Of a DNA stretch of 53,803 bases, positions 23,105-32,800 are shown piece by piece. The first letter of the stretch is position 1. The number at the start of each line of letters is the position of its first letter. The position numbers were made by a program, and so were the translations under genes. The stretch is from Glycomyces lechevalierae (GTDB lineage Bacteria > Actinomycetota > Actinomycetes > Mycobacteriales > Micromonosporaceae), in contig NZ_JAPZVQ010000024.1 of assembly GCF_027622945.1 (NCBI RefSeq), positions 1 to 53,803 on the forward strand, read 5' to 3'. The notes under the pieces are model-generated. The model did no database searches. It was not told where the DNA came from and saw only the letters and a list, made by a program, of their open reading frames with translations.

Positions 23105-25183
23105 CTACTGCTGTGCCTTCTTGATGGAGGAGCGGGCCGCGTCCGCCACGGCGGCGGCGGTGATGCCGAACTCCTCGTACAGCTTCTCGAACGGCGCAGA
23201 GGCACCGAAGTGTTCCAGGGAGACGCTGACTCCTGCGTCACCGACGAGGTCGCGCCACGACAGGCCGATGCCGGCCTCGACGGAGACGCGGGCCTTGACG
23301 GCCTTGGGAAGCACCGACTCGCGGTAGTCCTCGTCCTGCTCGTCGAACCACTCGATCGACGGCACGGACACGACGCGGGCCTTGACGCCCTCGCCCGCGA
23401 GGGCCTCGGCGGCCTGGACCGCGAGCTGCACCTCGGAGCCGGAGCCCATGAGGATCACGTCGGGGGTGCCCTCGGTGTCGAGCAGGGTGTACGCACCCTT
23501 CGCGGCGCCCTCGGCCGAAGCGAACTTCGTGCGGTCGAACACCGGGATGTTCTGGCGGGTCAGCGCCAGCGCGGCCGGGCGGTCGGTCTTGCCGAGGAGG
23601 GTCTTCCAGACCACGGCGGTCTCGTTGGCGTCGCCGGGGCGGATGACGTCCAGGCCCGGGATGGCGCGCAGCGTGGCGAGGTGCTCGACCGGCTGGTGGG
23701 TCGGGCCGTCCTCGCCGAGGCCGATCGAGTCGTGCGTCCACACGTAGACCACGGGGGTCTTCATGAGGGCCGCGAGGCGGACCGCGCCGCGCATGTAGTC
23801 GGAGAACACGAGGAACGTGCCGCCGTACGGGCGGGTCGGGCCGTGGAGCTTGATGCCGTTGAGGATCGCGCCCATGCCGAACTCGCGGATGCCGAAGTGG
23901 AGGGTGCGGCCGTACGGGTTGCCCGGGTAGGCCTTGGTCTGGCGCGAGAGCGGCAGGAACGACGGCTCGCCGTCCATCGTGGTGTTGTTCGAGCCGGCGA
24001 GGTCGGCCGAGCCGCCCCACAGCTCGGGCAGGACCGGCGCGAGCGCCGAGAGGACCTTGCCGGAGGCCGAGCGGGTGGCGACGCCCTTGTCGGAGGCCTC
24101 CCACACCGGGAACGCGTCCGCGAAGCCCTCGGGGAACTCGCCGGCCCACACGCGGTCGTGCAGGGCCTTCTTCTCGGGGTTCTCGGCGGCCCAGTTGTTG
24201 AAGGCGGTCTGCCACGCGGCGCGCTCGGCCTGGCCGCGCTCGACGGAGCCGCGGGTGTGCGCGAGCACGTCCTCGGCGACGTAGAACGACTGGTCGGCCG
24301 GGAAGCCCAGGAGCTCCTTGGTCGCGGCGATCTCCTCGGCGCCCAGGGCGGAGCCGTGCGCGGCGTAGGAGTTCTGCTTCTTCGGCGCGGGCCAGCCGAT
24401 GATGGTCTTGAGGCGGATGAGCGAGGGCTTGTCGGTGACGGCCTTGGCCTTCTCGATCGCCTCGAAGAGGGCCTTCGGGTCCTCCTTGTACTCGTCGCCG
24501 GCCTTCCAGTCGACGGTCTGGACGTGCCAGCCGTACGCCTCGTAGCGCTGGGCGACGTCCTCGCCGAGGGCGATCTTGGTGTCGTCCTCGATGGAGATCT
24601 CGTTGTCGTCGTAGATCAGGACCAGGTTGCCGAGCTCCTGCACGCCCGCGATCGCGGAGGCCTCGTGGGTCACGCCCTCCTCGATGTCGCCGTCGGAGGC
24701 GAGGACGTACACGAAGTGGTCGAACAGGCTCTCGCCCACGGCCGGTTCGGGGTCGAACAGGCCGCGCTCGCGGCGGGCGGCCATCGCCATGCCCACGGCG
24801 GTCGCCAGGCCCTGGCCGAGCGGCCCGGTGGTGGTCTCGACGCCTGCGGTGTGGCCCACCTCGGGGTGCCCCGGGGTCAGGGATCCCCACTGGCGCAGGC
24901 TCTGCAGGTCCTCAAGCTCCAGGCCGTAGCCCTGGAGGTACAACTGCACGTACAGCGTCAGGCTGGAGTGGCCGCACGAGAGCACGAAGCGGTCGCGGCC
25001 TTCCCAGTCGGGGGCGCTCGGGTCGTGGCGCATGACCTTCTGGAACAGGGTGTGCGCGACCGGAGCCAGGCTCATGGCGGTGCCGGGGTGACCGTTGCCG
25101 GCCTTCTCCACCGCGTCGGCGGCGAGCAGCCGCGCCGTGTCGACCGCCTTCTGGTCGAGTACGGTCCACTCGAACTGTGCCAC
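23105..25183 (-). CDS. tkt: Transketolase
   Basis: 692 residues from GTG 25183, chosen because AAGGAG lies 8 bases upstream; a frame extension to 25219 has no ribosome-binding site. It is a thiamine-diphosphate enzyme that transfers two-carbon units in the non-oxidative pentose-phosphate pathway. The N-terminal KAGNGHPGTAMS, the TPP/Mg loop SDGDIEEGVTHEA...IYDDNEIS, and the pyrimidine domain with YVWTHDSIGLGEDGPTHQP are all intact. It is the first gene of the six-gene operon, so the promoter should lie in the 210-base gap shared with divergent ctaB. Confidence 0.97.
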   Translation of the reverse strand: MAQFEWTVLDQKAVDTARLLAADAVEKAGNGHPGTAMSLAPVAHTLFQKVMRHDPSAPDWEGRDRFVLSCGHSSLTLYVQLYLQGYGLELEDLQSLRQWGSLTPGHPEVGHTAGVETTTGPLGQGLATAVGMAMAARRERGLFDPEPAVGESLFDHFVYVLASDGDIEEGVTHEASAIAGVQELGNLVLIYDDNEISIEDDTKIALGEDVAQRYEAYGWHVQTVDWKAGDEYKEDPKALFEAIEKAKAVTDKPSLIRLKTIIGWPAPKKQNSYAAHGSALGAEEIAATKELLGFPADQSFYVAEDVLAHTRGSVERGQAERAAWQTAFNNWAAENPEKKALHDRVWAGEFPEGFADAFPVWEASDKGVATRSASGKVLSALAPVLPELWGGSADLAGSNNTTMDGEPSFLPLSRQTKAYPGNPYGRTLHFGIREFGMGAILNGIKLHGPTRPYGGTFLVFSDYMRGAVRLAALMKTPVVYVWTHDSIGLGEDGPTHQPVEHLATLRAIPGLDVIRPGDANETAVVWKTLLGKTDRPAALALTRQNIPVFDRTKFASAEGAAKGAYTLLDTEGTPDVILMGSGSEVQLAVQAAEALAGEGVKARVVSVPSIEWFDEQDEDYRESVLPKAVKARVSVEAGIGLSWRDLVGDAGVSVSLEHFGASAPFEKLYEEFGITAAAVADAARSSIKKAQQ

Positions 25184-25393
25184 TGGGATACTCCTTGATA
25201 CTCGTCGTATTTGGGCCATTGACGTGTGCCTTCTGACCCTACCTACACAGGCTGAACTTTATGCGCGGTCTCTCGGAGGTCGGAATTCAGCGGCTTGTGA
25301 GCCCGCCCACGAGCCATCCTCCCATTGGAAACGCCCAGGTAGGGGCCCATGCCCCAGGCCCAGGTCACCTCCTCACGGCCCGTATGGTGAGCG

Positions 25394-26383
25394 GTGATGA
25401 ACGAGGACCCGACCCGCGCCCTGGCCGACCGCCCCCGGCCCCAGGCCCGCAAGCGAATCGAACTGCCCGCGCCCGGCGCCGAGGCCCCTGCCAGGCCGTC
25501 CCTGCGCCAGCTCATTGGAGCCTATGTCTCCCTGACGAAACCGCGCATCGTCGAGCTGCTCCTCATCACCACGATCCCGGCGATGCTCGTGGCCGCGCGC
25601 ATGGAGTACGACGGCCTGCCGTCCCTCACCGCGGTCCTCGCGACCCTCATCGGCGGCGCCCTCGCCGCGGGCTCCGCGAACGCGATCAACTGCTACATCG
25701 ACCGCGACATCGACCAGCTCATGGCCCGCACCTCGCGCCGCCCGCTGGCCAAGCACCAGATCCCGCCGCGCAACGCCCTGATCTTCGGCCTCGTCATCGG
25801 CGCCGTCGCGGTCCTCGGCATGGGGCTCCTCGTCAACTGGCTCGCCGCGCTGCTCACCTTCGGCGCCATCGTCTATTACGACGTCGTCTACACGATCTGG
25901 CTCAAGCGCACCACCCCGTACAACACGGTCTGGGGCGGCGCGTGCGGCGCGGCCCCCGTGCTCATCGGCTGGGCGGCCGTCACCGGCCACATGTCCTGGA
26001 TGGCCTGGGTCCTCTTCGCCGTCGTGTTCCTGTGGCAGCCCCCGCACTTCTACGTGCTCGCCATGAAGTTCAAGGACGACTACGCCGCCGCGGGCATCCC
26101 GATGCTCCCGGTCGTCGCCCCCGCCCGCCGCGTCGCGATCGAGTCCGTGGTCTACGGCTGGGCGATGCTCGCCGTCTCCCTCGTGGCCGTCCCGCTCGGC
26201 GCGACCTGGCTCTACGGGATCGTCGCCGTCGTCGCAGGCGGCCTCTTCGTGTGGGAGTGCCACAAGCTCCTCGGCCGCGTCAACCGCGGCGAGGACCCCA
26301 AGCCGATGCGGCTCTTCCACTGGTCCACCAGCTACCTCACCCTCCTCTTCCTCGCGCTGGCGGCCGACTCCTTCCTCATGTGA
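25394..26383 (+). CDS. ctaB: Protoheme IX farnesyltransferase (heme O synthase)
   Basis: 329 residues, integral membrane UbiA-type prenyltransferase with about 8-9 helices. It attaches farnesyl to heme B for cytochrome oxidase assembly. The first Asp-rich motif is N99-xxx-D103-xxx-D107 in NCYIDRDID, followed by ARTSRRPL; the second region is YYDVVYTIWLKRTTPYN, and WQPPHFYVLAMKFKDDY is characteristic. The start is GTG 25394 or the adjacent ATG 25397. TATGGT lies 5-8 bases upstream, so the mRNA may be leaderless. Divergence of ctaB from tkt is standard in actinobacteria. Confidence 0.96.
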   Translation: MMNEDPTRALADRPRPQARKRIELPAPGAEAPARPSLRQLIGAYVSLTKPRIVELLLITTIPAMLVAARMEYDGLPSLTAVLATLIGGALAAGSANAINCYIDRDIDQLMARTSRRPLAKHQIPPRNALIFGLVIGAVAVLGMGLLVNWLAALLTFGAIVYYDVVYTIWLKRTTPYNTVWGGACGAAPVLIGWAAVTGHMSWMAWVLFAVVFLWQPPHFYVLAMKFKDDYAAAGIPMLPVVAPARRVAIESVVYGWAMLAVSLVAVPLGATWLYGIVAVVAGGLFVWECHKLLGRVNRGEDPKPMRLFHWSTSYLTLLFLALAADSFLM

Positions 26384-26392
26384 GACGCTGTT

Positions 26393-26421
26393 CGAAGGCC
26401 CGGCCGACGGCCGGGCCTTCG
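26393..26421 (+). terminator. Terminator after ctaB
   Basis: Perfect 13-bp arms CGAAGGCCCGGCC and GGCCGGGCCTTCG around GAC. It insulates the first DUF4132 promoter, which begins 13 bases further on. Confidence 0.85.
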
Positions 26422-26433
26422 GCGTCTCCAACC

Positions 26434-26456
26434 GTGTCGCACCTCGGGCCTATCGT
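26434..26456 (+). promoter_or_regulatory. Shared-motif promoter of DUF4132 gene A
   Basis: GTGTCGCAC (26434-26442), eight bases, then TATCGT -10 (26451-26456). This is the first of four copies of the same arrangement. No -35 hexamer is at the normal distance. Predicted start is near 26463, leaving a ~25-base leader with GAAGGA before the ATG. Confidence 0.75.
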
Positions 26457-26487
26457 CGTCAGCGACGTTCCCTGACGAAGGACCCCG

Positions 26488-29400
26488 ATGAACCACATTG
26501 CGCCCCAAGAGGACCGGCTCGAACTGCCCACGGCCTGGAAGGCCAAGCTGCTGCCGTGGCGCGGCAAGCGCGCCGGGAAGCCCTTCGAACCGGCCGGCCC
26601 CGAGGCGATCGCCCGCCAACTCCAATGGCAGGCCGACCACCGCGACCAGCTGGAGACGGCGCTGGCCGCGCCCGGCAACGCCCCCTACGCCGCGGACGCC
26701 GCCGCGTACCTCGCCGGGGAGCCCAACGCCCGGGGCGCGGCCGCCGTCGGGGCGCTCCTCGCCTCCTACGACGGGGACTTCAAGGAATCGGCCCTCACCC
26801 CCGCGCTCGACCGGTGGCTCGAGGCGCACGGCCTGCCGTTCGCCGTGTGCGCCGCCGTCGAACGTCTCGCCGTCGCCCCGGTCACCAGCGGCTACTACGG
26901 CGGGCGGCACATCGCCCAACGCACCGTGAAGGAGCACGACCCCGCCCACCCCGACACGGCCGTGCTCGGCCTTTGGCACGGCGGGATCGCCGCCGTGCGC
27001 GCCCTCCTGGCCGCCGCCTCCGATGAGGCGTACGCCGAGGTCGTGGCCGCCGTCGCGAAGCACCGTGACACCGCGACCAAGCGCATCACCGCGATGGCGC
27101 TCCTCCCGGGCGAGCAGGACTGGGTCCTGGAGGCCTGCAAGGACTTCGGGCCGAACCGCGCCTACCCCTCGAACGTCGACACGCTCTTCTGGCACTCCGC
27201 GAGCCGCCCCGAGCACCTCAAGGCGGCCGGCCTCGCGAAGGTCCTGATGTACCACAACGCCGAGATCGACACCCTCGCGTCCGTGCTCGCCGGGCTCGGC
27301 GCCGAAGCCCTCCCGTTCCTGCTCGCCGCCGACACGGACCTGCGCGCCTTCAACGACGTCGACCGCAGGCTCCTCTACCGCGCGGTCGCCATGGTCCCCA
27401 CCGACGAGGCCACGGCCTTCATCCTCGAACGCCTCGAACGGCCGAACGTCTGGGAGGCCGCCGCCGAGGCCGCCGCCCGCTTCCCCGTCCGCGCCCTCCG
27501 CACCGCCGCGCGACTCGCCCCGACCGCGCCGACCGGGCTGCGCCCCTGGCTCGCCGCCGCCGTGAACCTCGCCGACCCCGGACTCCACGTCCACCTGGAC
27601 GAAGCGGACCGCGCCGTCATCGCGGACCTGCTCGCCGGCACCGGCCGTGTCCCCGCCGCCGATGTCGCCGACCTCCCTGCCCTGCTCGCCGCGCCGCCGT
27701 GGACCCGCAAGCGGCCCAAGCGCAAACGCGTCGTCATCGCAGATCTCGAAGCGCCCGCCGCATCGCACTTGACTTGGACCCCAGGGGAACGCGAGGCCTG
27801 GGAAGGCGTGCGCGGCGACTACGACCTCGACGAGGGCTACTGGCGCGGGACCGAGGCCGTCGAACCCGGGGACTGGCGCATCGTCTCGTTCCTCGCCTAC
27901 GCCGACCTCGACCGGGCCGAACCGCTCCTCGATGCCTGGGACGCCGGTGCGCACGCCGGCAAGCAGACCGAGCTCCAACGGGTCCTCGCCCGCTTCGGCG
28001 AGCGCGCGATCGGCCGCGTCCTCGTCCACCCCGCCGCCGAGCACACCTGCCACGAACTGCCCGGCCCGATCCTCAACCAGACCGCCGCCCGCATCGCCGC
28101 CGAACGCCTGGCCCGCTTGAAGGGCGCCCGCCCCAGCGCCGCCCGCTGGCTCGACCGGCACGGCCTCGCCGCCGTCCCGTACCTCGTGCCCGACGCGCTC
28201 GGCGCGGACAAGAAGCGCCGCGAGTACGCCGAGACCGCGCTGGCCCGCCTGGCCGCCGCCCACGGCAGCGCGGCCGTCGCGGCGGCGGCCGAGGGCTTCG
28301 GTCCCGAAGCGGCCGAGGCGATTCGCGACCTGCTCGACACCGATCCGCTCGAACCGCGCGGCAAGGTCCCGGGGCCCGCCTCCTGGGCCGTGCCGCTGAT
28401 CCTCCCGCAGGTGCTCCTCAATGGCGGCGAGAAGGCGCTGCCGGACGAGGCGATCCCGCACCTGATCACCGTGCTGGCCTTGGGCACCCCCGACGACGCC
28501 TACCCCGGGGTCCGGATCGTGGCCGAGGCCTGCGACCGCGCCTCGCTCACCCGCTTCAGCCGGGCGCTGTTCCAACGCTGGCTCGCCGTCGGCGCGCCCG
28601 CGAAGGAGGGCTGGGCGTTCACGCAGCTCGTGCATTTCGCCGACGACGCCACGGTGTGGGACCTCGCGCCGCGCATCCGCGAATGGCCCGGCCAGAGCCA
28701 GCACAAGCGGGCCGTCACCGGCCTGGAGGTGCTGGGCGCCATCGGCACCGAGGAGGCGCTGCGAGCCATCCAGACCATCGCCGCGAAGGTGAAGTTCAAG
28801 GCGCTCAAGGAGGAGGCCGGCCGTCAGATCACGCTCATCGCCGAAGGGCTCGGCCTCAGCCGCGAGCAGCTGGCCGACCGGCTCGTGCCCGACTTCGGCC
28901 TCGGCGAGGCGGCCGCGCTCGTCCTCGACTACGGGCCGCGCCGCTTCCACGTGGCCTTCGACGAGCAGTTGAAGCCGTTCGTCACCGACGAGGACGGCAA
29001 GCCCCGCAAGTCCCTCCCCAAACCCGGCGCGAAGGACGACCCCGAGATCGCCGAGGAGTCCTACCGGCGGTTCACCGCGCTGAAGAAGGAGCTGCGGACC
29101 GTCGCCGCCGACCAGGTGCGGCGCCTGGAGCAGGCGATGGTCGCCGCGCGCGAATGGTCCGCCGAGGAGTTCCGGCGGTACTTCGCCGAGCACGCGCTCA
29201 ACGCGCACCTCGCCCGGCGGCTCGTCTGGATCGCCGAGACCGACGGCGCGCGCTTCGGCTTCCGCATCGCCGAGGACGGCACCTACAGCGACGTGGAGGA
29301 CGAGTCGGTCGACCTGCCCGAGCACGCGAACATCCGTGTGGCGCACCCGGTCCACCTCGGCGACGCGACCACCGCCTGGGCCGAGGTCCTGGCCGACTAC

Positions 29401-29808
29401 GAGATCCTGCAACCCTTCGACCAGCTCAACCGGCCCGTCATGGCGTTCACGGACGACGAGCTCGCCACCGGCCGCCTCAAGCGCTTCGAAGGCGCCACAG
29501 TGGACGTGGGCCGCGTGCTGGGCCTGACGGCGCGCGGCTGGAACCGGGCCGCGCCCGAGGACGCCGGCGTCGCGCCCGGCATCGCCTTCCCGCTCCCCGA
29601 AGGAGGCTGCGTCACCGTCGCCCTCGAGCCCGGGATCGTCGTCGGCTACCCGCGGGAAGCCCCCGAGCAGGTGATCCAGAGCGTCCGCCTCGCCCTCTAC
29701 GAGCGCTACCACTGGACTGAGGAACCCGAGGAGTTCCCCACCGGCGTCGACCCGCTCACGACCTCCGAGATCCTGGCGTCCCTCACCCGGCTCACCGGTA
29801 CCGCATAG
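26488..29808 (+). CDS. DUF4132 protein, paralogue A
   Basis: 1106 residues, cytosolic, no membrane segments. Residues ~1-390 are Ala/Leu/Arg-rich helical repeats that look HEAT-like. A Pro/basic linker follows (PPWTRKRPKRKR, ~402). Further helical repeats run to ~800, then the conserved block DRLVPDFGLGEAAALVLDYGPR...KPRKSLPKPG. The DUF4132 domain proper contains RRLVWIAE, the EVLADYEILQPFDQL motif (~970) and FEGATVDVGRVLGLTARGW. The family is known from E. coli MolR/YehI, but no biochemical activity is established. The N-terminus MNHIAPQEDRLELP is nearly repeated in the paralogues. GAAGGA precedes the ATG. Confidence 0.88.
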   Translation: MNHIAPQEDRLELPTAWKAKLLPWRGKRAGKPFEPAGPEAIARQLQWQADHRDQLETALAAPGNAPYAADAAAYLAGEPNARGAAAVGALLASYDGDFKESALTPALDRWLEAHGLPFAVCAAVERLAVAPVTSGYYGGRHIAQRTVKEHDPAHPDTAVLGLWHGGIAAVRALLAAASDEAYAEVVAAVAKHRDTATKRITAMALLPGEQDWVLEACKDFGPNRAYPSNVDTLFWHSASRPEHLKAAGLAKVLMYHNAEIDTLASVLAGLGAEALPFLLAADTDLRAFNDVDRRLLYRAVAMVPTDEATAFILERLERPNVWEAAAEAAARFPVRALRTAARLAPTAPTGLRPWLAAAVNLADPGLHVHLDEADRAVIADLLAGTGRVPAADVADLPALLAAPPWTRKRPKRKRVVIADLEAPAASHLTWTPGEREAWEGVRGDYDLDEGYWRGTEAVEPGDWRIVSFLAYADLDRAEPLLDAWDAGAHAGKQTELQRVLARFGERAIGRVLVHPAAEHTCHELPGPILNQTAARIAAERLARLKGARPSAARWLDRHGLAAVPYLVPDALGADKKRREYAETALARLAAAHGSAAVAAAAEGFGPEAAEAIRDLLDTDPLEPRGKVPGPASWAVPLILPQVLLNGGEKALPDEAIPHLITVLALGTPDDAYPGVRIVAEACDRASLTRFSRALFQRWLAVGAPAKEGWAFTQLVHFADDATVWDLAPRIREWPGQSQHKRAVTGLEVLGAIGTEEALRAIQTIAAKVKFKALKEEAGRQITLIAEGLGLSREQLADRLVPDFGLGEAAALVLDYGPRRFHVAFDEQLKPFVTDEDGKPRKSLPKPGAKDDPEIAEESYRRFTALKKELRTVAADQVRRLEQAMVAAREWSAEEFRRYFAEHALNAHLARRLVWIAETDGARFGFRIAEDGTYSDVEDESVDLPEHANIRVAHPVHLGDATTAWAEVLADYEILQPFDQLNRPVMAFTDDELATGRLKRFEGATVDVGRVLGLTARGWNRAAPEDAGVAPGIAFPLPEGGCVTVALEPGIVVGYPREAPEQVIQSVRLALYERYHWTEEPEEFPTGVDPLTTSEILASLTRLTGTA

Positions 29809-29828
29809 TGCCCATACCGTGACGGAAC

Positions 29829-29870
29829 GGGAATGTCGCACGGGTTCCCTATGCTCGCTGCGACATTCCC
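29829..29870 (+). promoter_or_regulatory. 12-bp inverted repeat around the paralogue B promoter
   Basis: GGGAATGTCGCA (29829-29840) and its exact reverse complement (29859-29870) flank an 18-base spacer containing the TATGCT -10. The arms sit at about -33 to -22 and -3 to +9 relative to the predicted start, a layout suited to a dimeric regulator. It could also form an RNA hairpin after paralogue A, but no T tract follows. Confidence 0.75.
29833..29855 (+). promoter_or_regulatory. Shared-motif promoter of DUF4132 gene B
   Basis: ATGTCGCAC (29833-29841), eight bases, then TATGCT -10 (29850-29855), with the same spacing as the other three copies. Predicted start is near 29862, about 29 bases before the ATG, with GGAGGA in between. 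Confidence 0.75.
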
Positions 29871-29890
29871 GGCCCGCACGGAGGACGCAG

Positions 29891-32800
29891 ATGACGGCAT
29901 CGGTTGCACCCCAAGAAGACCAGGTCCACTTCCCGTCCGCGTGGGAACGGCATGTGAAGCCGACCCGCACCGCCGGGAAGCCCCGCAAGGTCGCCTCGGA
30001 CGCCGACCGCGGCCGCCAGCTGCTCGCCGAAGGCGAGGCGGGGGCCCGCGGCGTCCTCGAGTCGATGCTCCACGACCGGTTCAAGCCGGCCGGCTTCGCG
30101 TTCCTCGACGGGACCGCCGACCCGGTCGGCGCGGCCGTCGCGATCGCCGTCATGTGCCACCGGCTCGGCGGCAATCCCCGCTGGAGCTCCTTCCTGGAGC
30201 AGAAGACGACCGCGTCCCGCGCCATGTTCGCGGGACTCGTCGCCGACCACGGCCTCCCGTTCGCCGCCGAGACCGCCGGGATGTTCTTCACGCTCGACAC
30301 CGGCCGCGACCCCGGCGGCCAGATCCGCCTGCGCCAGATGCACCTCAACGGCAACGGCTGGGACCACGGCGTCCCCGACGGGCTCCTCGCCGACCTCCGC
30401 CACCGCATCGCCGCGACCGACGACTACCCGGCCGTCCGCGAGGCGCTCGCGCGCCGCCGCGAAAACCCGGCCGAACGCCTCGCCGCGACCCTCCTCGCCC
30501 CCGACGAGCAAGCCTGGGCCGACGAGGTCTGCGCCGAGCATCAGCGGCACCGGCCCACCCAGCAGGCCACCGAACTGCTGCTCACCCAAGCGGTCACGAC
30601 CCCTGAGCAACTGGACGCCCTCGGACAGGTCCGGGTCCCCGCCTACCGCCTCGAGGCCCCCGCGCTCGCGAACCTCGCCTTCCGCCTCGGCGCCGACGCC
30701 GCGCCGATCGTCATCGACAGCGTGAAGGACACCCACCCGGTCGCCTGGCGCCGCAGGCTCCACAAGGCCCTCGCCGGGCTCCCCTCCGACGAGGTCGCCG
30801 CCTACCTCGTCGACCGGCTCCACGAATCCGACGTCATGGTCGTCGCGACCGGGTTCGCGCAGCGCTACCCGCTGCGGATCCTCCGCGCCGTCGCCGCCCG
30901 GTTCCCCGACGCGAGCGACGCCCGGCGCAAACGCCTCATCCTGCTGCTCCAGACCGACCCTGCCGTCGAAGCGGCCCTGCCGCACCTCGACGCCGCCGCC
31001 CGCGCCGTCCTCGCGCCCCTGTTCGACACGCCCGACCGCAAGCCGTACGCCGACCCGGCCGACCTTCCCCGCCTCCTCACCGCCCCGCCGTGGACCGTCA
31101 AGCGCGCCAAGCGGAAGGCCGTCGTCGTCGAAGGGCTCGTGCCGCCTCCGATCAACCGGGTCGTCTGGGCCGCAGGCGAACAGGAGGCCTTCGCCGCGAC
31201 CGGATACGGCTTCGGGGACTCCCGCGACGAGGACGCCTGGCGCAAAGAGGCCCGCCGGCTCGAACTGCGCAAGCTCCCCTCCGACGAGGGCCTCCACTTC
31301 CTGGCGCACGCGCCGCGCGACATCGCCGCTCCGGTCGCCGACCGCTGGCACGCCCGGCCGCCCTTCGGCTACTGGGGGCCCGACCAGCTCAAGAGGGCCC
31401 TCGCCCGCTTCGAGACGACCGTCGCCTTCGAGATCGCGAGGGGCGCGGGCGCCGAAGCGGCCACCCGCGAAGCCGCGCTGCCGATCGCGAACCTGCCCGC
31501 CGCCCGCGCCATGGCCGAAGCCCTCGTGCGCCTCAAATCCATGCGCGCCAACGCGATCGCCTGGCTCGACCGCCACGCCGAGGACGCCGCGCCGCTCCTC
31601 GTCCCGGACGCCCTCGGCGCGGACAAGACCCTCCGCAAGCGCGCCGAGACCGCACTGGCCATCCTCGCGGCACGCCACGGCGCCGACGCGGTGCGGGAAG
31701 CAGCGAAGCAGTACGGCGAGGAGGCCTCCGCCGCGCTCGAATCCCTATTGGACGCCGACCCGCTCGACCCGGTGGGCGTCGCGATCCCCAAAGCGGTCGC
31801 CTGGGCCGCGCCGCCGCTGCTCCCGCAGGTGCTCCTGGCCGGCGGCGAGCGCGCGCTGCCGCCGTCCGCGATCGAGCACCTGCTCACCGTCCTGGCGATC
31901 GCCACGCCCGAATACCCTTACGCCGGCGTCGAAGTCGTCGCCGAGGCCTGCGACGGCCCGTCCCTGGCCCGCTTCTCGCTCGCCCTGTTCGAGCAGTGGC
32001 TGCAGGCGGGCGCGCCCACCGGCGAGACCTGGGCGATGACGCAGCTCGCCCACTTCGCCGACGACCACACCGTGCGCGTCCTCGCGCCGCTCGTCGCGGC
32101 CTGGCCGGGGGAGCACCAGCACCAGCGGGCCGTCAAGGGCCTCAAAGTGCTCGGCGCGATCGGCACCGAGACCGCGATGCGCGCCGTCCAGTCCATCGCC
32201 CGCAAGGCCAAGTTCGACGCGATCCGCTGGGAGGCCCGGGTCCAGATCGACGCGATCGCCGCGAACCTCAGCCTCACCGCCGACCAGTTGGCGGACCGGC
32301 TCGTGCCCGACTTCGGGCTCGGCGAGGGAGCCGCGCTCGTCCTCGACTACGGGCCGCGCCGGTTCGCGGTGCGCTTCGACGAGTCCCTGAAACCGTTCGT
32401 CCAGGACGGGGACGGCAAGCCCCGCAAGACACTCCCCAAGCCCGGCAAGAACGACGACGCGTCGATCGCGGAGGACGCCTACCGGCGCTTCGCCGAGCTG
32501 AAGAAGGACATGCGAACGGTCGCAGCCGATCTCGTGAAGCGTCTTGAGAGCGCCATGATCGACGGTCGGGAATGGACCATGGCGGACTTCCGTGCATACC
32601 AGGTCGCGCACCCGCTCACCGGGCAGCTCGCGCGGCGGCTCGTCTGGACCGCCGAGCACGCGGGCGCCCGCACGGCCTTCCGCGTCGCCGAGGACGGCAC
32701 GTTCAGCGATGTGGACGACGAGACGTTCACGCCCGCAAGCGAAGCGACCGTGCGCCTCGCCCACCCGGCACTCCTCGCGTCTGAAGCGGTCCAGACCTGG

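Noticed and set aside
17858..25198. A very long plus-strand open frame (2446 codons) opposite the pentose-phosphate operon
   Set aside because: It is a shadow of six well-identified minus-strand genes; high GC in third positions removes stop codons on the opposite strand.
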